39,931 nucleotides of DNA from Anaerolineae bacterium (GCA_016926805.1 JAFGNV010000143.1:1-39931), one strand, 5' to 3'. Shown: positions 30,788 to 39,800, counted from the stretch's first letter. Numbers and translations: made by a program. The notes: a model not told the origin generated them from the letters alone.

Positions 30788-31815
30788 TGCACCCTCTCGG
30801 CGGGAGATAAACTCATTTTATCGTCACGCCAGCTATCGCCCAATTGAACATAAATGCCATCGCTTCCCACCGTAATTCTACCGTCGGTTGTTTCGGCTGA
30901 GAACGGCCCGTCTGGCCCGGCAGCCACCAATTTCTCCGGTAATATTTTTTCACCGGATTTGAGCAGGGTATAGATTTGTTCATCCAGGCCAAGCTGCATA
31001 TCAGTTTCGGCCATACGCTTAACGCGATAAGTTCGGTTGCCGTGGGTCAGCCATGAGGAAGCGCCACCATATTCAGAGTCAAGAAAATCAAGAAACAGGC
31101 GGTAATAATTGGCCAGATAGGTTTCCAGGGTAAGGTTGAATTTTCTGCCGCTCTCATCTTTGTCCTCAATCGACGGGGCAGCCAGATAAACCTTGAGAGT
31201 TTTGGTGACGCTGGTAAAATAACTATAAACGGCGACCCGCGGAACCGGTTCAGCGCCGGTAATTCGGGTCAACGGGCGGACCAACTTATTGGCCTTTTTG
31301 ATAACCTGCCAGTCCAGCCCATTGCTTCTGCCTCTGACTTCCATAATCGTCCAATCCAGGTGTTGATTGAACCCGGCTAAATCTGGCAGCCTTCCCAAGA
31401 AGCCTGGCTTGAGGTGCTGGCTGTAGGTGTCAACATGCAGCAACCAGGGTAACTGTAATAATCTTTCCCCAAACAGCTTGGCCGTGGTCAAGCCCAAAAA
31501 GTAGGAGACGGCAGATTTTTCAAGGGGTCCTAAATCCTGGTAAGCCGGTGATTGTCGCAGGTGGGTATCGGCCAGCCCCCATAAACCCGGTCGGTAATCT
31601 GCCGCCTGCAAATGAGTGTAGACGGTGGTACTGCGGCAAATCAGCTCAAAATAGGCATACGTAGCGGGCCGGATAACGTGCTGTAGCTGCCGGCGACCGA
31701 CCGTGCTTGCCGCCCAGACCAGATCCGCCCAGGAGCAGGCCAGGGAATCTGACCTGCCCTTCTTACTCTCAGACTTCTCCAGAAAGCCAACCGACGTATA
31801 ATCAATGATCAGCAT
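30784..31815 (-). CDS. Protein of unknown function coupled to the reductase
   Basis: The protein has 343 residues and I do not recognise its family. It has no signal peptide and no membrane helix. It contains the segment S-Y-F-L-G-L-T-T-A-K-L-F-G-E-R (about 104-118), a Trp-rich middle region (L-P-W-L-L-H-V-D-T-Y and L-D-W-T-I-M-E-V-R-G-R-S-N-G) and a charged C terminus. No nucleotide-binding or metal motif is obvious. The ATGA overlap with the downstream reductase gene makes a two-gene operon. TGTTAGAAT (31857-31865, minus strand) is a plausible promoter, giving a leader of about 35 bases. Confidence 0.7.
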   Translation of the reverse strand: MLIIDYTSVGFLEKSESKKGRSDSLACSWADLVWAASTVGRRQLQHVIRPATYAYFELICRSTTVYTHLQAADYRPGLWGLADTHLRQSPAYQDLGPLEKSAVSYFLGLTTAKLFGERLLQLPWLLHVDTYSQHLKPGFLGRLPDLAGFNQHLDWTIMEVRGRSNGLDWQVIKKANKLVRPLTRITGAEPVPRVAVYSYFTSVTKTLKVYLAAPSIEDKDESGRKFNLTLETYLANYYRLFLDFLDSEYGGASSWLTHGNRTYRVKRMAETDMQLGLDEQIYTLLKSGEKILPEKLVAAGPDGPFSAETTDGRITVGSDGIYVQLGDSWRDDKMSLSPAERVQ

Positions 31816-31856
31816 TGGGTAGGTCCGCCTTTAACGTTCTTTAAGGTTGTCAATTC

Positions 31857-31865
31857 ATTCTAACA
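31857..31865 (-). promoter_or_regulatory. Extended -10 element for the unknown-reductase operon
   Basis: TGTTAGAAT is read on the minus strand from 31865 to 31857. It would start transcription near 31850, about 35 bases before the ATG at 31815. Confidence 0.4.
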
Positions 31866-31964
31866 CATCTCTCCCCCGCTGACAATGGCCGGGTGAAACG
31901 GGCTTCATCCAGCGTGCCCCCTTGATTGGCTAACGCCTCAACTTTGCGTAAAATATGGCCTGTT

Positions 31965-32447
31965 ATGTTTAACGTTGTTCTCATCGAGCCGCAAATCCCC
32001 CAGAACACGGGTAACATCGCTCGCCTTTGTGCCGCCACCGACATGCAACTGGTCATTGTCGGGCGGCCTGGCTTCAAACTCAACGACCGTTATCTCAAGC
32101 GAGCCGGGTTGGATTATTGGGAATATGTGAGAATCACCCACATTCCCGATGTGCAGGCCTATTATGAACAACTCGATATGACCCACACCTACCTGTTAAC
32201 CACCAAAACCAACCGGCCCTATACCCAAATTCAACCCCGGCCCGGCGACAATTTTCTGTTTGGCCCGGAAACCGCCGGTCTACCCGAATGGTTGTTGAAG
32301 GCCAACCCGCAAGCCTGTTTTACCATCCCCATGAAAAATCCAAATGTGCGGAGCCTCAATCTGGCCACCAGCGTGGGCATTGTGATGTACAATATGCTCG
32401 CCCGCTTTAATTTTGGTCTGGACGTTGAAACCCCCTCCTTTTCCTAA
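31965..32447 (+). CDS. trmL: tRNA (cytidine/uridine-34 2'-O)-methyltransferase TrmL
   Basis: The protein has 160 residues from ATG 31965; the M-F-N-V-V-L start and I-P-Q-N-T-G-N-I-A-R-L segment (11-22) are the usual beginning of TrmL. An in-frame TTG at 31926 would add 13 residues not seen in the family. The SPOUT-fold knot is seen in F-G-P-E-T-A-G-L-P and R-S-L-N-L-A-T-S-V-G-I. It methylates the 2'-O of the wobble nucleotide in certain leucine tRNAs. It has no close partner gene; the glycosyltransferase starts 114 bases later. Confidence 0.92.
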   Translation: MFNVVLIEPQIPQNTGNIARLCAATDMQLVIVGRPGFKLNDRYLKRAGLDYWEYVRITHIPDVQAYYEQLDMTHTYLLTTKTNRPYTQIQPRPGDNFLFGPETAGLPEWLLKANPQACFTIPMKNPNVRSLNLATSVGIVMYNMLARFNFGLDVETPSFS

Positions 32448-32561
32448 CCATTTTCTAACTATCTTCACATTGAGTTCCCACGGTTCTATGTTAAAGTCTG
32501 AAATCATCTTCCAAATCAACCTTGAGAGAATCAGCCAAGCCTTGGGGTCTGCCCAATTACC

Positions 32562-33788
32562 ATGCGGATTCTGTTTCTGAGTCAAGTTTTGCCCTATCCC
32601 CTCGACGCCGGGCCTAAAATGCGCAGTTACTTTGTATTGCGCCATTTGACGCAACAACACGAAGTGACTCTATTAACCTTTGTCAGAGACACCGATCGCC
32701 CGGAGAACATTGCTCATCTGGCCGAGTTTTGTCATGCGGTTCGTGCCGTACCGATGCGTCGTAGCCGTTTCCGTGATCTTAAGTTTTTGATCCAGGGTTT
32801 GCTTACGCAACAACCTTTTCTCATTATTCGTGATGAACTCCCAGAAATGATCGATGCACTGAAGCAGTTGGTCGGCGCCCAATCATTTGATGCCATTCAC
32901 GCCGACCAACTGTGGATGGCGCAATACGCCCTGGCTGCCGGAGCAATGTTGCCCCAGGCCAAACTACTGCTGGACCAGCACAATGCCGTTTACCTGATTC
33001 CCAAACGTTTGGCGGAAAGTACCGCCAATCCACTCAAACAACTATTTCTGAGTCGTGAGTCGCGTGCTCTGGCTGCTTTTGAAGCTGAGGTATGTCATCG
33101 TTTTGACCACGTGGTATGGGTAACCGGGGAAGACTATCAGGCTGTGGCGGCGCTGGCCCAAGCCCAAACCAATGGCTTGGCGCCGTCAACCATCATCCCG
33201 ATTTGTGCCGATCCAGGCCAGGTGAAGCCGGTGACCCGCGCTTCTGGCCAGAAGCGGATTACGTTTTTGGGAGGATTGCACTGGCCGCCCAATGCCGAAG
33301 GCATCCTCTGGTTTGCCAAACAGGTCTTTCCCCGGGTGCGCACCGAAATTCCCGAGGCCATCCTGACCGTGATTGGCAAAAATCCGCCCGCCGGATTGGC
33401 AGGTGAAGGCGTGGAGGCGACCGGCTACGTAACCGATCTTAGCCCGTATCTGGCCGAAACCACCGTTTTTATTGTGCCGCTCCACGCCGGAGGCGGCATG
33501 CGGGTCAAAATTCTCGATGCCTGGAGTTGGGGCCTGCCGATTGTCTCGACCACCATTGGGGCCGAGGGCATTGACATCCAGCCCGGACAAAATATTCTCA
33601 TAGCCGATACCGTCCCAGATTTCGCCCAGGCCGTGATTCGAGTGCTCCAGGAACCGGCCCTGGCCCAACAACTTGCCCAGGAGGGACGCCAGACGGTTCG
33701 GCAAAAGTATGATTGGCGCAGAATCTACCCGGCCTGGGATAAAATTTATGCCGGTTTGGCCAACAATGGAAGCGGGACTCAAGGATGA
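32562..33788 (+). CDS. GT4-type glycosyltransferase
   Basis: The protein has 408 residues with two Rossmann-like halves. The N terminus, M-R-I-L-F-L-S-Q-V-L-P-Y-P-L-D-A-G, is typical of exopolysaccharide GT4 enzymes. The donor-binding half has I-T-F-L-G-G-L-H-W-P-P-N and G-G-G-M-R-V-K-I-L-D-A-W-S-W-G-L-P-I-V. Such enzymes transfer sugar from a nucleotide donor at the inner membrane surface. The gene overlaps the next one by ATGA, so the two are coupled; the pair probably builds a cell-surface glycan or glycolipid. Confidence 0.9.
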   Translation: MRILFLSQVLPYPLDAGPKMRSYFVLRHLTQQHEVTLLTFVRDTDRPENIAHLAEFCHAVRAVPMRRSRFRDLKFLIQGLLTQQPFLIIRDELPEMIDALKQLVGAQSFDAIHADQLWMAQYALAAGAMLPQAKLLLDQHNAVYLIPKRLAESTANPLKQLFLSRESRALAAFEAEVCHRFDHVVWVTGEDYQAVAALAQAQTNGLAPSTIIPICADPGQVKPVTRASGQKRITFLGGLHWPPNAEGILWFAKQVFPRVRTEIPEAILTVIGKNPPAGLAGEGVEATGYVTDLSPYLAETTVFIVPLHAGGGMRVKILDAWSWGLPIVSTTIGAEGIDIQPGQNILIADTVPDFAQAVIRVLQEPALAQQLAQEGRQTVRQKYDWRRIYPAWDKIYAGLANNGSGTQG

Positions 33789-35197
33789 CGTTAAATAGAA
33801 CCCATTTGTCAAATAAAACTCGTTTTGTCAACAGGCTTTATCCTTATTCCCCGCAGACGGATCGCTATTGGTTTGCGATTATCATCGTTATCGCTGTGCT
33901 ACTGCGGGTGCTGGCCGCGTTTTTTTTGGGGAACGAAGTAGTGGCATTGCCCGGCACCTTCGACCAGGTGTCTTATGATATGCTGGCCCGGCAAGTCCTG
34001 TCCGGCCAGGGATTTACGGTGACCAAACCGTGGTGGCCGCTAACACCTGCCGGAGCGCCAACCGCCCACTGGTCATATCTTTACACCCTCTATCTGGCGG
34101 CAGTTTATGGTCTGTTTGGCTATCATCCCCTGGCAGCCCGGTTGATTCAAGCGGCGCTGGCCGGTTTTTTGATGCCCTGGTTGGTTTACCGTTTGGGCCG
34201 GCGCTCCTTCGGCTCAAAAGCCGGGCTGGTGGCGGCCGGTTTGTCTGCCGTCTATATCTATTTTGTCTATTACGCTGCCACCGTGATGACCGAAACTTTC
34301 TACATCATTGCCATTTTGGGGGTGCTTGACCTGGCCGGACAATTGGGACAAGCCTCTCCTGTTCAGGAGTCTACGGTAGACCAGCCAACAGGATCGAAAC
34401 TTCTGTGGTTATGGCTGGGCATGGCGTTGGGGGTCGCCGTGCTGTTGCGACAGGTCTTCTTGCTGTTTATTCCGGTGTTGTTTATCTGGTTGCTCTGGCG
34501 CAGTTATCGCTACCAGGCTCGTTCGGTGATGCGAATGCTGGGGATTTTGGCTGGGTCAACGGCGGTGTTGGTCTTGCTGATTTTGCCCTGGACGGCGCGC
34601 AACTACCGGGCGTTTAACAGCTTTGTTTTGCTCAATACCAACGCCGGTTTTGCCTTTTTTTGGGGCAACCATCCCATCCACGGCTACAATTTCATCCCCA
34701 TCCTGCCCGCCGACGGCCCCTCGTATCAAGACTTAATCCCCCCGGAGTTGCGCAATTTGAACGAGGCCGATCTGGACCGGGCCTTGCTCAAACTCAGCCT
34801 GGCTCAGATCAAGGCCGACCCCGTCCGTTATCTTGTTTTGTCCCTGAGCCGAGTTCAAGAATACGTTAAATTCTGGCCCTCGTCCGATTCCGGCCTCATC
34901 AGCAATATCTCGCGGGTTTTTTCATTTGGCCTGCTACTGCCGTTTATGGGGTATGGGCTGGCGCTTGGCTTTCGTCGTTCCCTCTCAGCCGAGGCATTAA
35001 TTCTTTACCTGTTTATGGTAACCTATGCCGGGACACACCTGCTCACCTGGACCCTGATTCGTTATCGCCTGCCCATCGACGCCGTGCTGCTGGTCTTTGC
35101 CGGGCTGGCCCTGGTTGACCTCTGGGAGCGACTGGCGCGACGGTATGCTAAAACCAAAAACGCGCCAACGCCTGTCTCCCTTCACGTCGGCGATTAG
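33785..35197 (+). CDS. ArnT/GT39-like membrane glycosyltransferase
   Basis: The protein has 470 residues, with about ten hydrophobic segments from residue 30 to 455. An acidic loop after the first helix, F-D-Q-V-S-Y-D-M-L-A, and the proline-rich W-W-P-L-T-P-A-G segment match the dolichyl/undecaprenyl-phosphate mannosyl- or arabinosyltransferase fold (GT-C). It would use a lipid-linked sugar on the outer side of the membrane. The coupling with the GT4 enzyme suggests a shared product. A Gln/Pro-rich loop near 180-200 is cytoplasmic by prediction. Confidence 0.88.
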   Translation: MTLNRTHLSNKTRFVNRLYPYSPQTDRYWFAIIIVIAVLLRVLAAFFLGNEVVALPGTFDQVSYDMLARQVLSGQGFTVTKPWWPLTPAGAPTAHWSYLYTLYLAAVYGLFGYHPLAARLIQAALAGFLMPWLVYRLGRRSFGSKAGLVAAGLSAVYIYFVYYAATVMTETFYIIAILGVLDLAGQLGQASPVQESTVDQPTGSKLLWLWLGMALGVAVLLRQVFLLFIPVLFIWLLWRSYRYQARSVMRMLGILAGSTAVLVLLILPWTARNYRAFNSFVLLNTNAGFAFFWGNHPIHGYNFIPILPADGPSYQDLIPPELRNLNEADLDRALLKLSLAQIKADPVRYLVLSLSRVQEYVKFWPSSDSGLISNISRVFSFGLLLPFMGYGLALGFRRSLSAEALILYLFMVTYAGTHLLTWTLIRYRLPIDAVLLVFAGLALVDLWERLARRYAKTKNAPTPVSLHVGD

Positions 35198-35247
35198 TTT
35201 GCCGTTTGCCTGCAATTTAGCCCCAGACAAAGTTCGTGCTAGAATAG

Positions 35248-35607
35248 ACAACGACGATACGCCTTGCCCTTTTACCCTACCAATCCGACTTTTATCACCC
35301 GGACCTGGTCAATGCTTGCGACGCAATCGTGGGTAAACTTGGCTACAGTACGGTAGCCGAGGTTTATCACGCCGGAGTGCCGTACGGTTACGTGGCCCGG
35401 CCCAGATTCCGCGAGTCGCCGGTGTTGGCGGATTTCATTCAGCGGCAAATGAAAGGCCTCCAAATTACCAAAAGCCAGTTTCAAAGCGGTCATTGGCTCT
35501 CGCGGCTGCCAGACCTGTTGGCCTTACCGCGCCTTACGCGTGATGGCCCCAATGGCGCCGATCAGGTGGCCGGTTTTATCAGCCAGTTGCTGGCAAAAAG
35601 CGGTTGA
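35248..35607 (+). pseudogene. 5'-truncated glycosyltransferase remnant
   Basis: An open frame without an ATG runs from just after a TAG at 35245 to the stop at 35607. It encodes F-Y-H-P-D-L-V-N-A-C-D-A-I-V-G-K-L-G-Y-S-T-V-A-E-V, like the C-terminal part of the nucleotide-sugar glycosyltransferase domain found in L-arabinokinase-like and MurG-type proteins. The donor-binding and N-terminal parts are missing. The only usual start in frame is GTG 35329, which would drop the best conserved stretch. A promoter-like TGCTAGAAT overlaps the break (35237-35245). It looks like a decayed gene, although a leaderless short protein cannot be excluded. Confidence 0.6.
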
Positions 35608-35615
35608 GATTACGC

Positions 35616-37244
35616 TCACGATAACCGGCTTTGCCAGGCCGCCAACCAGCGAGCCTCTAACTCTCGCCCATCCATCTGTTCCATCATCTTACCGGCTTCT
35701 TCAAACGAGAGCCGATTACCCAAAATAGGTTGCGAATAACTTTCCCCTTTGAAGTCGATGATGGACTCGTTGGCCACTATGGTTTCAGGTCCCTCAGGGA
35801 GAAAGAGGGTGGTATATCTCCCGCCTGCGGGAATATCAAACGTTGAGCCGATCAAACGGAAAGCAATGCCCGCCGGCCCGGAAAAGGTCAATTTATCCAC
35901 CGCACAGAAAAGGGCGCTGCCGCCTTCCGGCATTCGCAACTGCCGATGCCGCCCCCCAATCACCACCCCCCCGTGAATCACCGAAGCCTTATCTTCAATG
36001 ATCGTATCAATAATGAGCGAGTCCCGAATATCGGCGGCGGCCGGGAGCTGGCTATCAACAACGATGTTACCATTTGGGTCACGGTCGTGAGGAATACCGA
36101 ACAATTCGCGAGAGATGGCTCCGTCCGGCGAGTCCACTGTCAGCGATTCCAGGTTTCGACGCAAAGCCACATGAAGGCCCATATCGGTCCAAAAAGCCTC
36201 GCCAAAATCAAGCACGCTGATCGTCAGTGGACGCCCTGTTTTGGCTTCCAGGGTTTGTCGCAATTGCGCCATCCTGGGATAAAAATCGGGGAAAATTCTG
36301 AGCAGATCCCGGATGCCGGTTTTGCCAATTTTGTCTTCGTGCGCCATTTCCGCCTGCCATTGGGCCTCGTCCCGGCAGCACAAGGCAATCCAGGCGTAGG
36401 GGTCCCAATCAACCCATCGCTGCGGGTCAAGCAGGTCATCCCGTAGAATTGCCAGCGCAACCTCCAAAAAATCATAACTGATGGCCAGGCTGCCCAGATT
36501 GACGCCTACCTCCTGGGCGTCGCCCGCCAATTGGCCCAAACGCTGTTGCAGCGAGTTGATATCTTGCCGGGCGTATTGAAATTTCATCGTGCCGGTCTGC
36601 CCATCAATAGCAATCCATTCTTTTTCCCGGGCCAGCGTTTCGGTGACTTTGGTTTTCCAGACAAAACGAACCGCATCGACCTGGCGATAGTCATACTTTT
36701 CCTGGCTCCACCTCTTGCCCGGAATGATTGCCTCGTCGCCCCATTTGACCACCAACCCGCCAAATCCATTCTGGCGGAGATGCTGAAGCCAGAGATTGGC
36801 ATACAGATTGGACAAATCCACCGTGCGGATGTAGGCTCCGGCATCTTTTGCCCGCTGGCTTGCCCGCGCCCGCATTGGCGTCAGAAAAGCAGGCTTACGA
36901 TTGCCCAGGGCCTGGGTAAAGGGACTCAATCGTTTGCCTTTGCCAAAGACCATACTCATCAACGCCACCTGGGGCAATTCGATGCTGGGGCCAATAGCCT
37001 GTTTGGTGTCCAGCCAGGCATTGAAAGTGCCCAGGAAATTACCTTTGCGAACCCCCTCGCAAACCGAATGGATCAACGTTTTCCCGTCGGCCCTGAACAC
37101 GTCACGACGGTTGCGCGTCAAATGTTCTTGCCAAAAAGCCTTATCCGTCTCGTTTCCCGAAACAATGGTGGCCAGGGCCGGGCCGTCATTTTGTCGCACA
37201 ATTTCCAAATTCTGCCAGATGTTTTTGCGCCAAATCTCAAACAT
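35616..37244 (-). CDS. Putative nucleotidyltransferase-like protein with beta-helix C-terminal part
   Basis: The protein has 542 residues and no signal peptide. The region L-S-N-L-Y-A-N-L-W-L-Q-H-L-R-Q-N-G-F-G (about 143-161), followed by V-V-K-W-G-D-E-A-I-I-P-G, resembles the acceptor face of UTP-sugar uridylyltransferase-like enzymes. The C-terminal quarter has the short Gly-turn strands of a left-handed beta helix (D-S-L-I-I-D-T-I-I-E-D-K-A-S-V-I-H-G-G-V). I could not find the G-x-G-T-R motif of common nucleotidyltransferases at the N terminus, so the function is uncertain. The gene stands alone, with a promoter at 37382-37390 and an unremarkable leader of about 130 bases. Confidence 0.5.
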   Translation of the reverse strand: MFEIWRKNIWQNLEIVRQNDGPALATIVSGNETDKAFWQEHLTRNRRDVFRADGKTLIHSVCEGVRKGNFLGTFNAWLDTKQAIGPSIELPQVALMSMVFGKGKRLSPFTQALGNRKPAFLTPMRARASQRAKDAGAYIRTVDLSNLYANLWLQHLRQNGFGGLVVKWGDEAIIPGKRWSQEKYDYRQVDAVRFVWKTKVTETLAREKEWIAIDGQTGTMKFQYARQDINSLQQRLGQLAGDAQEVGVNLGSLAISYDFLEVALAILRDDLLDPQRWVDWDPYAWIALCCRDEAQWQAEMAHEDKIGKTGIRDLLRIFPDFYPRMAQLRQTLEAKTGRPLTISVLDFGEAFWTDMGLHVALRRNLESLTVDSPDGAISRELFGIPHDRDPNGNIVVDSQLPAAADIRDSLIIDTIIEDKASVIHGGVVIGGRHRQLRMPEGGSALFCAVDKLTFSGPAGIAFRLIGSTFDIPAGGRYTTLFLPEGPETIVANESIIDFKGESYSQPILGNRLSFEEAGKMMEQMDGRELEARWLAAWQSRLS

Positions 37245-37381
37245 TGGTCAGTCTCTCCCAATTGATATTCTGCATTGAATATTGGTCACTGGTCAGGAAT
37301 CTTTAACGGTCAGGACGCAAAGTTACAAAGAAATTTGTCCATAAGGTCTTGCTGCGCAGTCATTACCCAACAGTGTTGACA

Positions 37382-37390
37382 AGTATAACA
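37382..37390 (-). promoter_or_regulatory. Extended -10 element upstream of the nucleotidyltransferase-like gene
   Basis: TGTTATACT is read on the minus strand from 37390 to 37382. It would give a leader of about 130 bases. There is no recognisable -35 box. Confidence 0.4.
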
Positions 37391-37423
37391 TGGCTTCTCG
37401 GGGGAAGCAATCAACGGTAAACT

Positions 37424-39322
37424 CTACCCAGGTGAACCGGCCACAACGAGGTAATGGTAACCAGTTGGCAGGGTGGTCGCCAGATACCTGTCCAGGCCCA
37501 AACCAACCTGTTCCCAAACCAGCGGCACGTCGTCAAGGTAAACCAGACCGGCCACGAAGTCAGATGGCAGAAGGAGGCGCAAGGGGAAATCCGTTCCTTG
37601 GTAGTTGGTCTGGTAAACCAACACCAGATAATCGGCAGCGGGTTGGTAACTATAACGGAAGCGCAAGCCGCTGGCCGGTTGGTAAGCGGAGATACGGCCC
37701 GGCCACTCGCCCAGCCGGAGGTCAAGAGTTGGTCCATCCAGACCGAGACGCACGCCGTAAAGTCCCTCAATAACAACCTGGGCATACGCCCCGGCAGCGC
37801 CGGCGTAGAGATCGCCGCCGTGGCCGGTCAGCGTGCTTACTTCCTGCCACTCAAAAATCTGGGCGGGATGGTTGGCCCAATCGGCGGCGGTTTGCAGCAG
37901 GTGAGCGCGGGCCAGTTGGCTGTAACCCGTTTCAAACTCGGCCAGAACCTGCCAGCTCCCCCACCAATCCCACACCCCGCCGTTCTGGTAGGTGCCCCCC
38001 GCGCTCAAGGTGGGCATTTCAAAAAAGCCGTCCGGGTAGGGAGGATAAAGGGTGAGGCCGGGTTTTCCCACCCCGGCGGCCAGGCGCGCCTCTTCCAATG
38101 CCGTCACAATTCTGGCATTCTGAGTTTCATCGGTCAAACCGCAAACCATCGCCACGGCATTGGCAATGCTGACCATCGCCGCCTCGTCAAAATTGTGGCG
38201 CAGGGGGGTGAGATGCACATGGGTGCGATAGAACCCTCGTTCCGGCTGCCAGAGATATTCGTTGGTCGCGTGGCGCAGGGTTTCGGCCTCAGCGTCCCAA
38301 CGCGGGGCGGTTGACTCGTTCCCGACAGCGCGGTTCATGGCCGCCAGTTCACGCCAGGCGCGATAGGCCAGAGCCTGGTCGTAGATGGAGGCCGTCCAGA
38401 CCACATCCTCAACCATGATGTCGGTGGGATTGCCCGCAGTTGGTTGAAAGCGAACGTCGCCCCAGTCGGTGGTGTGGTCCCGCATGATCAGGCCGGTAGC
38501 CTCATTGCGGCGATGGTTGAGCAACCAGTCCCCCGCCGCATTGAGCCGGGCGATGACCGGCAGGCCATTGATGTCGCTTCTCAACCATTCCTCTCCGCCA
38601 TGAATCTGGTAAACCACGTAGGCGGCGTGAACAAAATGGGCCTCCTCGTCGGAAACCGCGGTCGCTTTATCAATAACCCCGTCGGGACCAACGGTGGCCG
38701 AAATAGCACCAAAACCGGCCCGCCAACCGTCTTCACTACTGACCGTGGTTTCGTCATATTGCTGGCGCAAGAAAGCTTCCACGGCCCGCTTCAACCGTTC
38801 GGCGGGATAAAGGTAACTGGCCCCGGTCATCAGGGTAGAGGTGTCGCGGATGAAGAGCCGGGGATAGATCGGATCGGGCGAAAAGCCCTGCACCGCATAA
38901 CCCAGGTCAAACTCAACTTCGTTGGCCCGCAAAACCAGGAGGATGGTGTCTCTCATCCCGGTGATGTTCGACGGGCCGGGCAAATCCCAGACGGTTGTAT
39001 CAACGTCGGGAAGTAGCTCCGGTACCTCGAGGGGCGGCGGAGTCGGTATGGCGGTTGAAGGGGGTAAAGCGATGGCGATAGTGATGGGTAAGGACACGTC
39101 TGCCGGTAACTGTTTGGTAGAAACCGGATCAGAAAGGATGGTGGGAGTATCTACCTGCTGTTCGGGCGGCGCTGGGGTAGGAATGGATATTGCCGGTTGG
39201 GTCAAGGCTTCAGCTAATTCCGGGGTGGAACCGGGTGACCCCGTTCCAACGCAAGCGACTACCATTGAGGCCAAAAGGGTAAACGACCCAACGATCTGGA
39301 TGAAGGTATGGCTAATGATCAT
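37424..39322 (-). CDS. Lipoprotein, six-hairpin glycosidase-like
   Basis: The protein has 632 residues from ATG 39322; a TTG ten codons earlier is possible. The signal peptide ends in a lipobox, V-V-A-C, with Cys24, so it is anchored by Lgt-type modification. Residues 25-110 are a Pro/Thr-rich linker. The remainder looks like an (alpha/alpha)6 toroid of the six-hairpin glycosidase group: P-R-L-F-I-R-D-T-S-T-L, D-D-W-G or D-W-G-D-V-R acidic turns and a Trp-rich G-G-V-W-D-W-W-G-S-W-Q. That group includes GH15- and GH63-type enzymes. The catalytic acids cannot be assigned by eye. It probably trims oligosaccharide at the cell surface. Confidence 0.75.
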   Translation of the reverse strand: MIISHTFIQIVGSFTLLASMVVACVGTGSPGSTPELAEALTQPAISIPTPAPPEQQVDTPTILSDPVSTKQLPADVSLPITIAIALPPSTAIPTPPPLEVPELLPDVDTTVWDLPGPSNITGMRDTILLVLRANEVEFDLGYAVQGFSPDPIYPRLFIRDTSTLMTGASYLYPAERLKRAVEAFLRQQYDETTVSSEDGWRAGFGAISATVGPDGVIDKATAVSDEEAHFVHAAYVVYQIHGGEEWLRSDINGLPVIARLNAAGDWLLNHRRNEATGLIMRDHTTDWGDVRFQPTAGNPTDIMVEDVVWTASIYDQALAYRAWRELAAMNRAVGNESTAPRWDAEAETLRHATNEYLWQPERGFYRTHVHLTPLRHNFDEAAMVSIANAVAMVCGLTDETQNARIVTALEEARLAAGVGKPGLTLYPPYPDGFFEMPTLSAGGTYQNGGVWDWWGSWQVLAEFETGYSQLARAHLLQTAADWANHPAQIFEWQEVSTLTGHGGDLYAGAAGAYAQVVIEGLYGVRLGLDGPTLDLRLGEWPGRISAYQPASGLRFRYSYQPAADYLVLVYQTNYQGTDFPLRLLLPSDFVAGLVYLDDVPLVWEQVGLGLDRYLATTLPTGYHYLVVAGSPG

Positions 39323-39800
39323 TGACGATTTCACTTTGACGGAGATGACCAATCACGGGAAAATATTCAAAGGTGGAGGTCACCAGATAATAATCCCCAC
39401 CCGGCAAATAGACGGATCGGGATAAAAACCGGGAATAATAGGTTTGCGAAACGTTTTCATCACCCCATGACTCTTCAATCTGATTTCTCTAGTTGTTCGT
39501 CAAGGGGCACGCTCTGAGGCGCTAAGCCCAAACCAGGCCCGCCGCCGTGCTAGTGCATTATGCTACCACACGCTGCCTGGAACTGCAACCGTTCCGATGG
39601 CGTTCAGGGCTGGGGCCAAAATTGTCCAGGCCTCCTACCAATCGCAATTACGTCTGAGCTGGCTATTGAAATTCCGTCCCAAATCATGTACAATTTAAAT
39701 AGAGCACAGTTCAACGTTGAGCATTGGTTCATGATTTCACTCGAGCCAGTTAGCAGTGAAACGTGACTTCATCATCACGGTTCATTTCTTTCAGCCAAAA
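39323..39800. other. Gene-free region between the lipoprotein and the AraC-type gene
   Basis: The 478 bases have no credible gene. Visible structures are the 10-bp palindrome TCAACGTTGA (39711-39720) and the inverted pair TTTCACT (39735-39741) and AGTGAAA (39755-39761), 13 bases apart. These lie 40-90 bases upstream of the AraC-type start and could be its operator sites. Confidence 0.4.

Noticed and set aside
39560..39766. 68-codon plus-strand ORF upstream of the AraC-type gene
   Set aside because: It has no ribosome binding site and overlaps the inverted repeats; no recognisable protein features.
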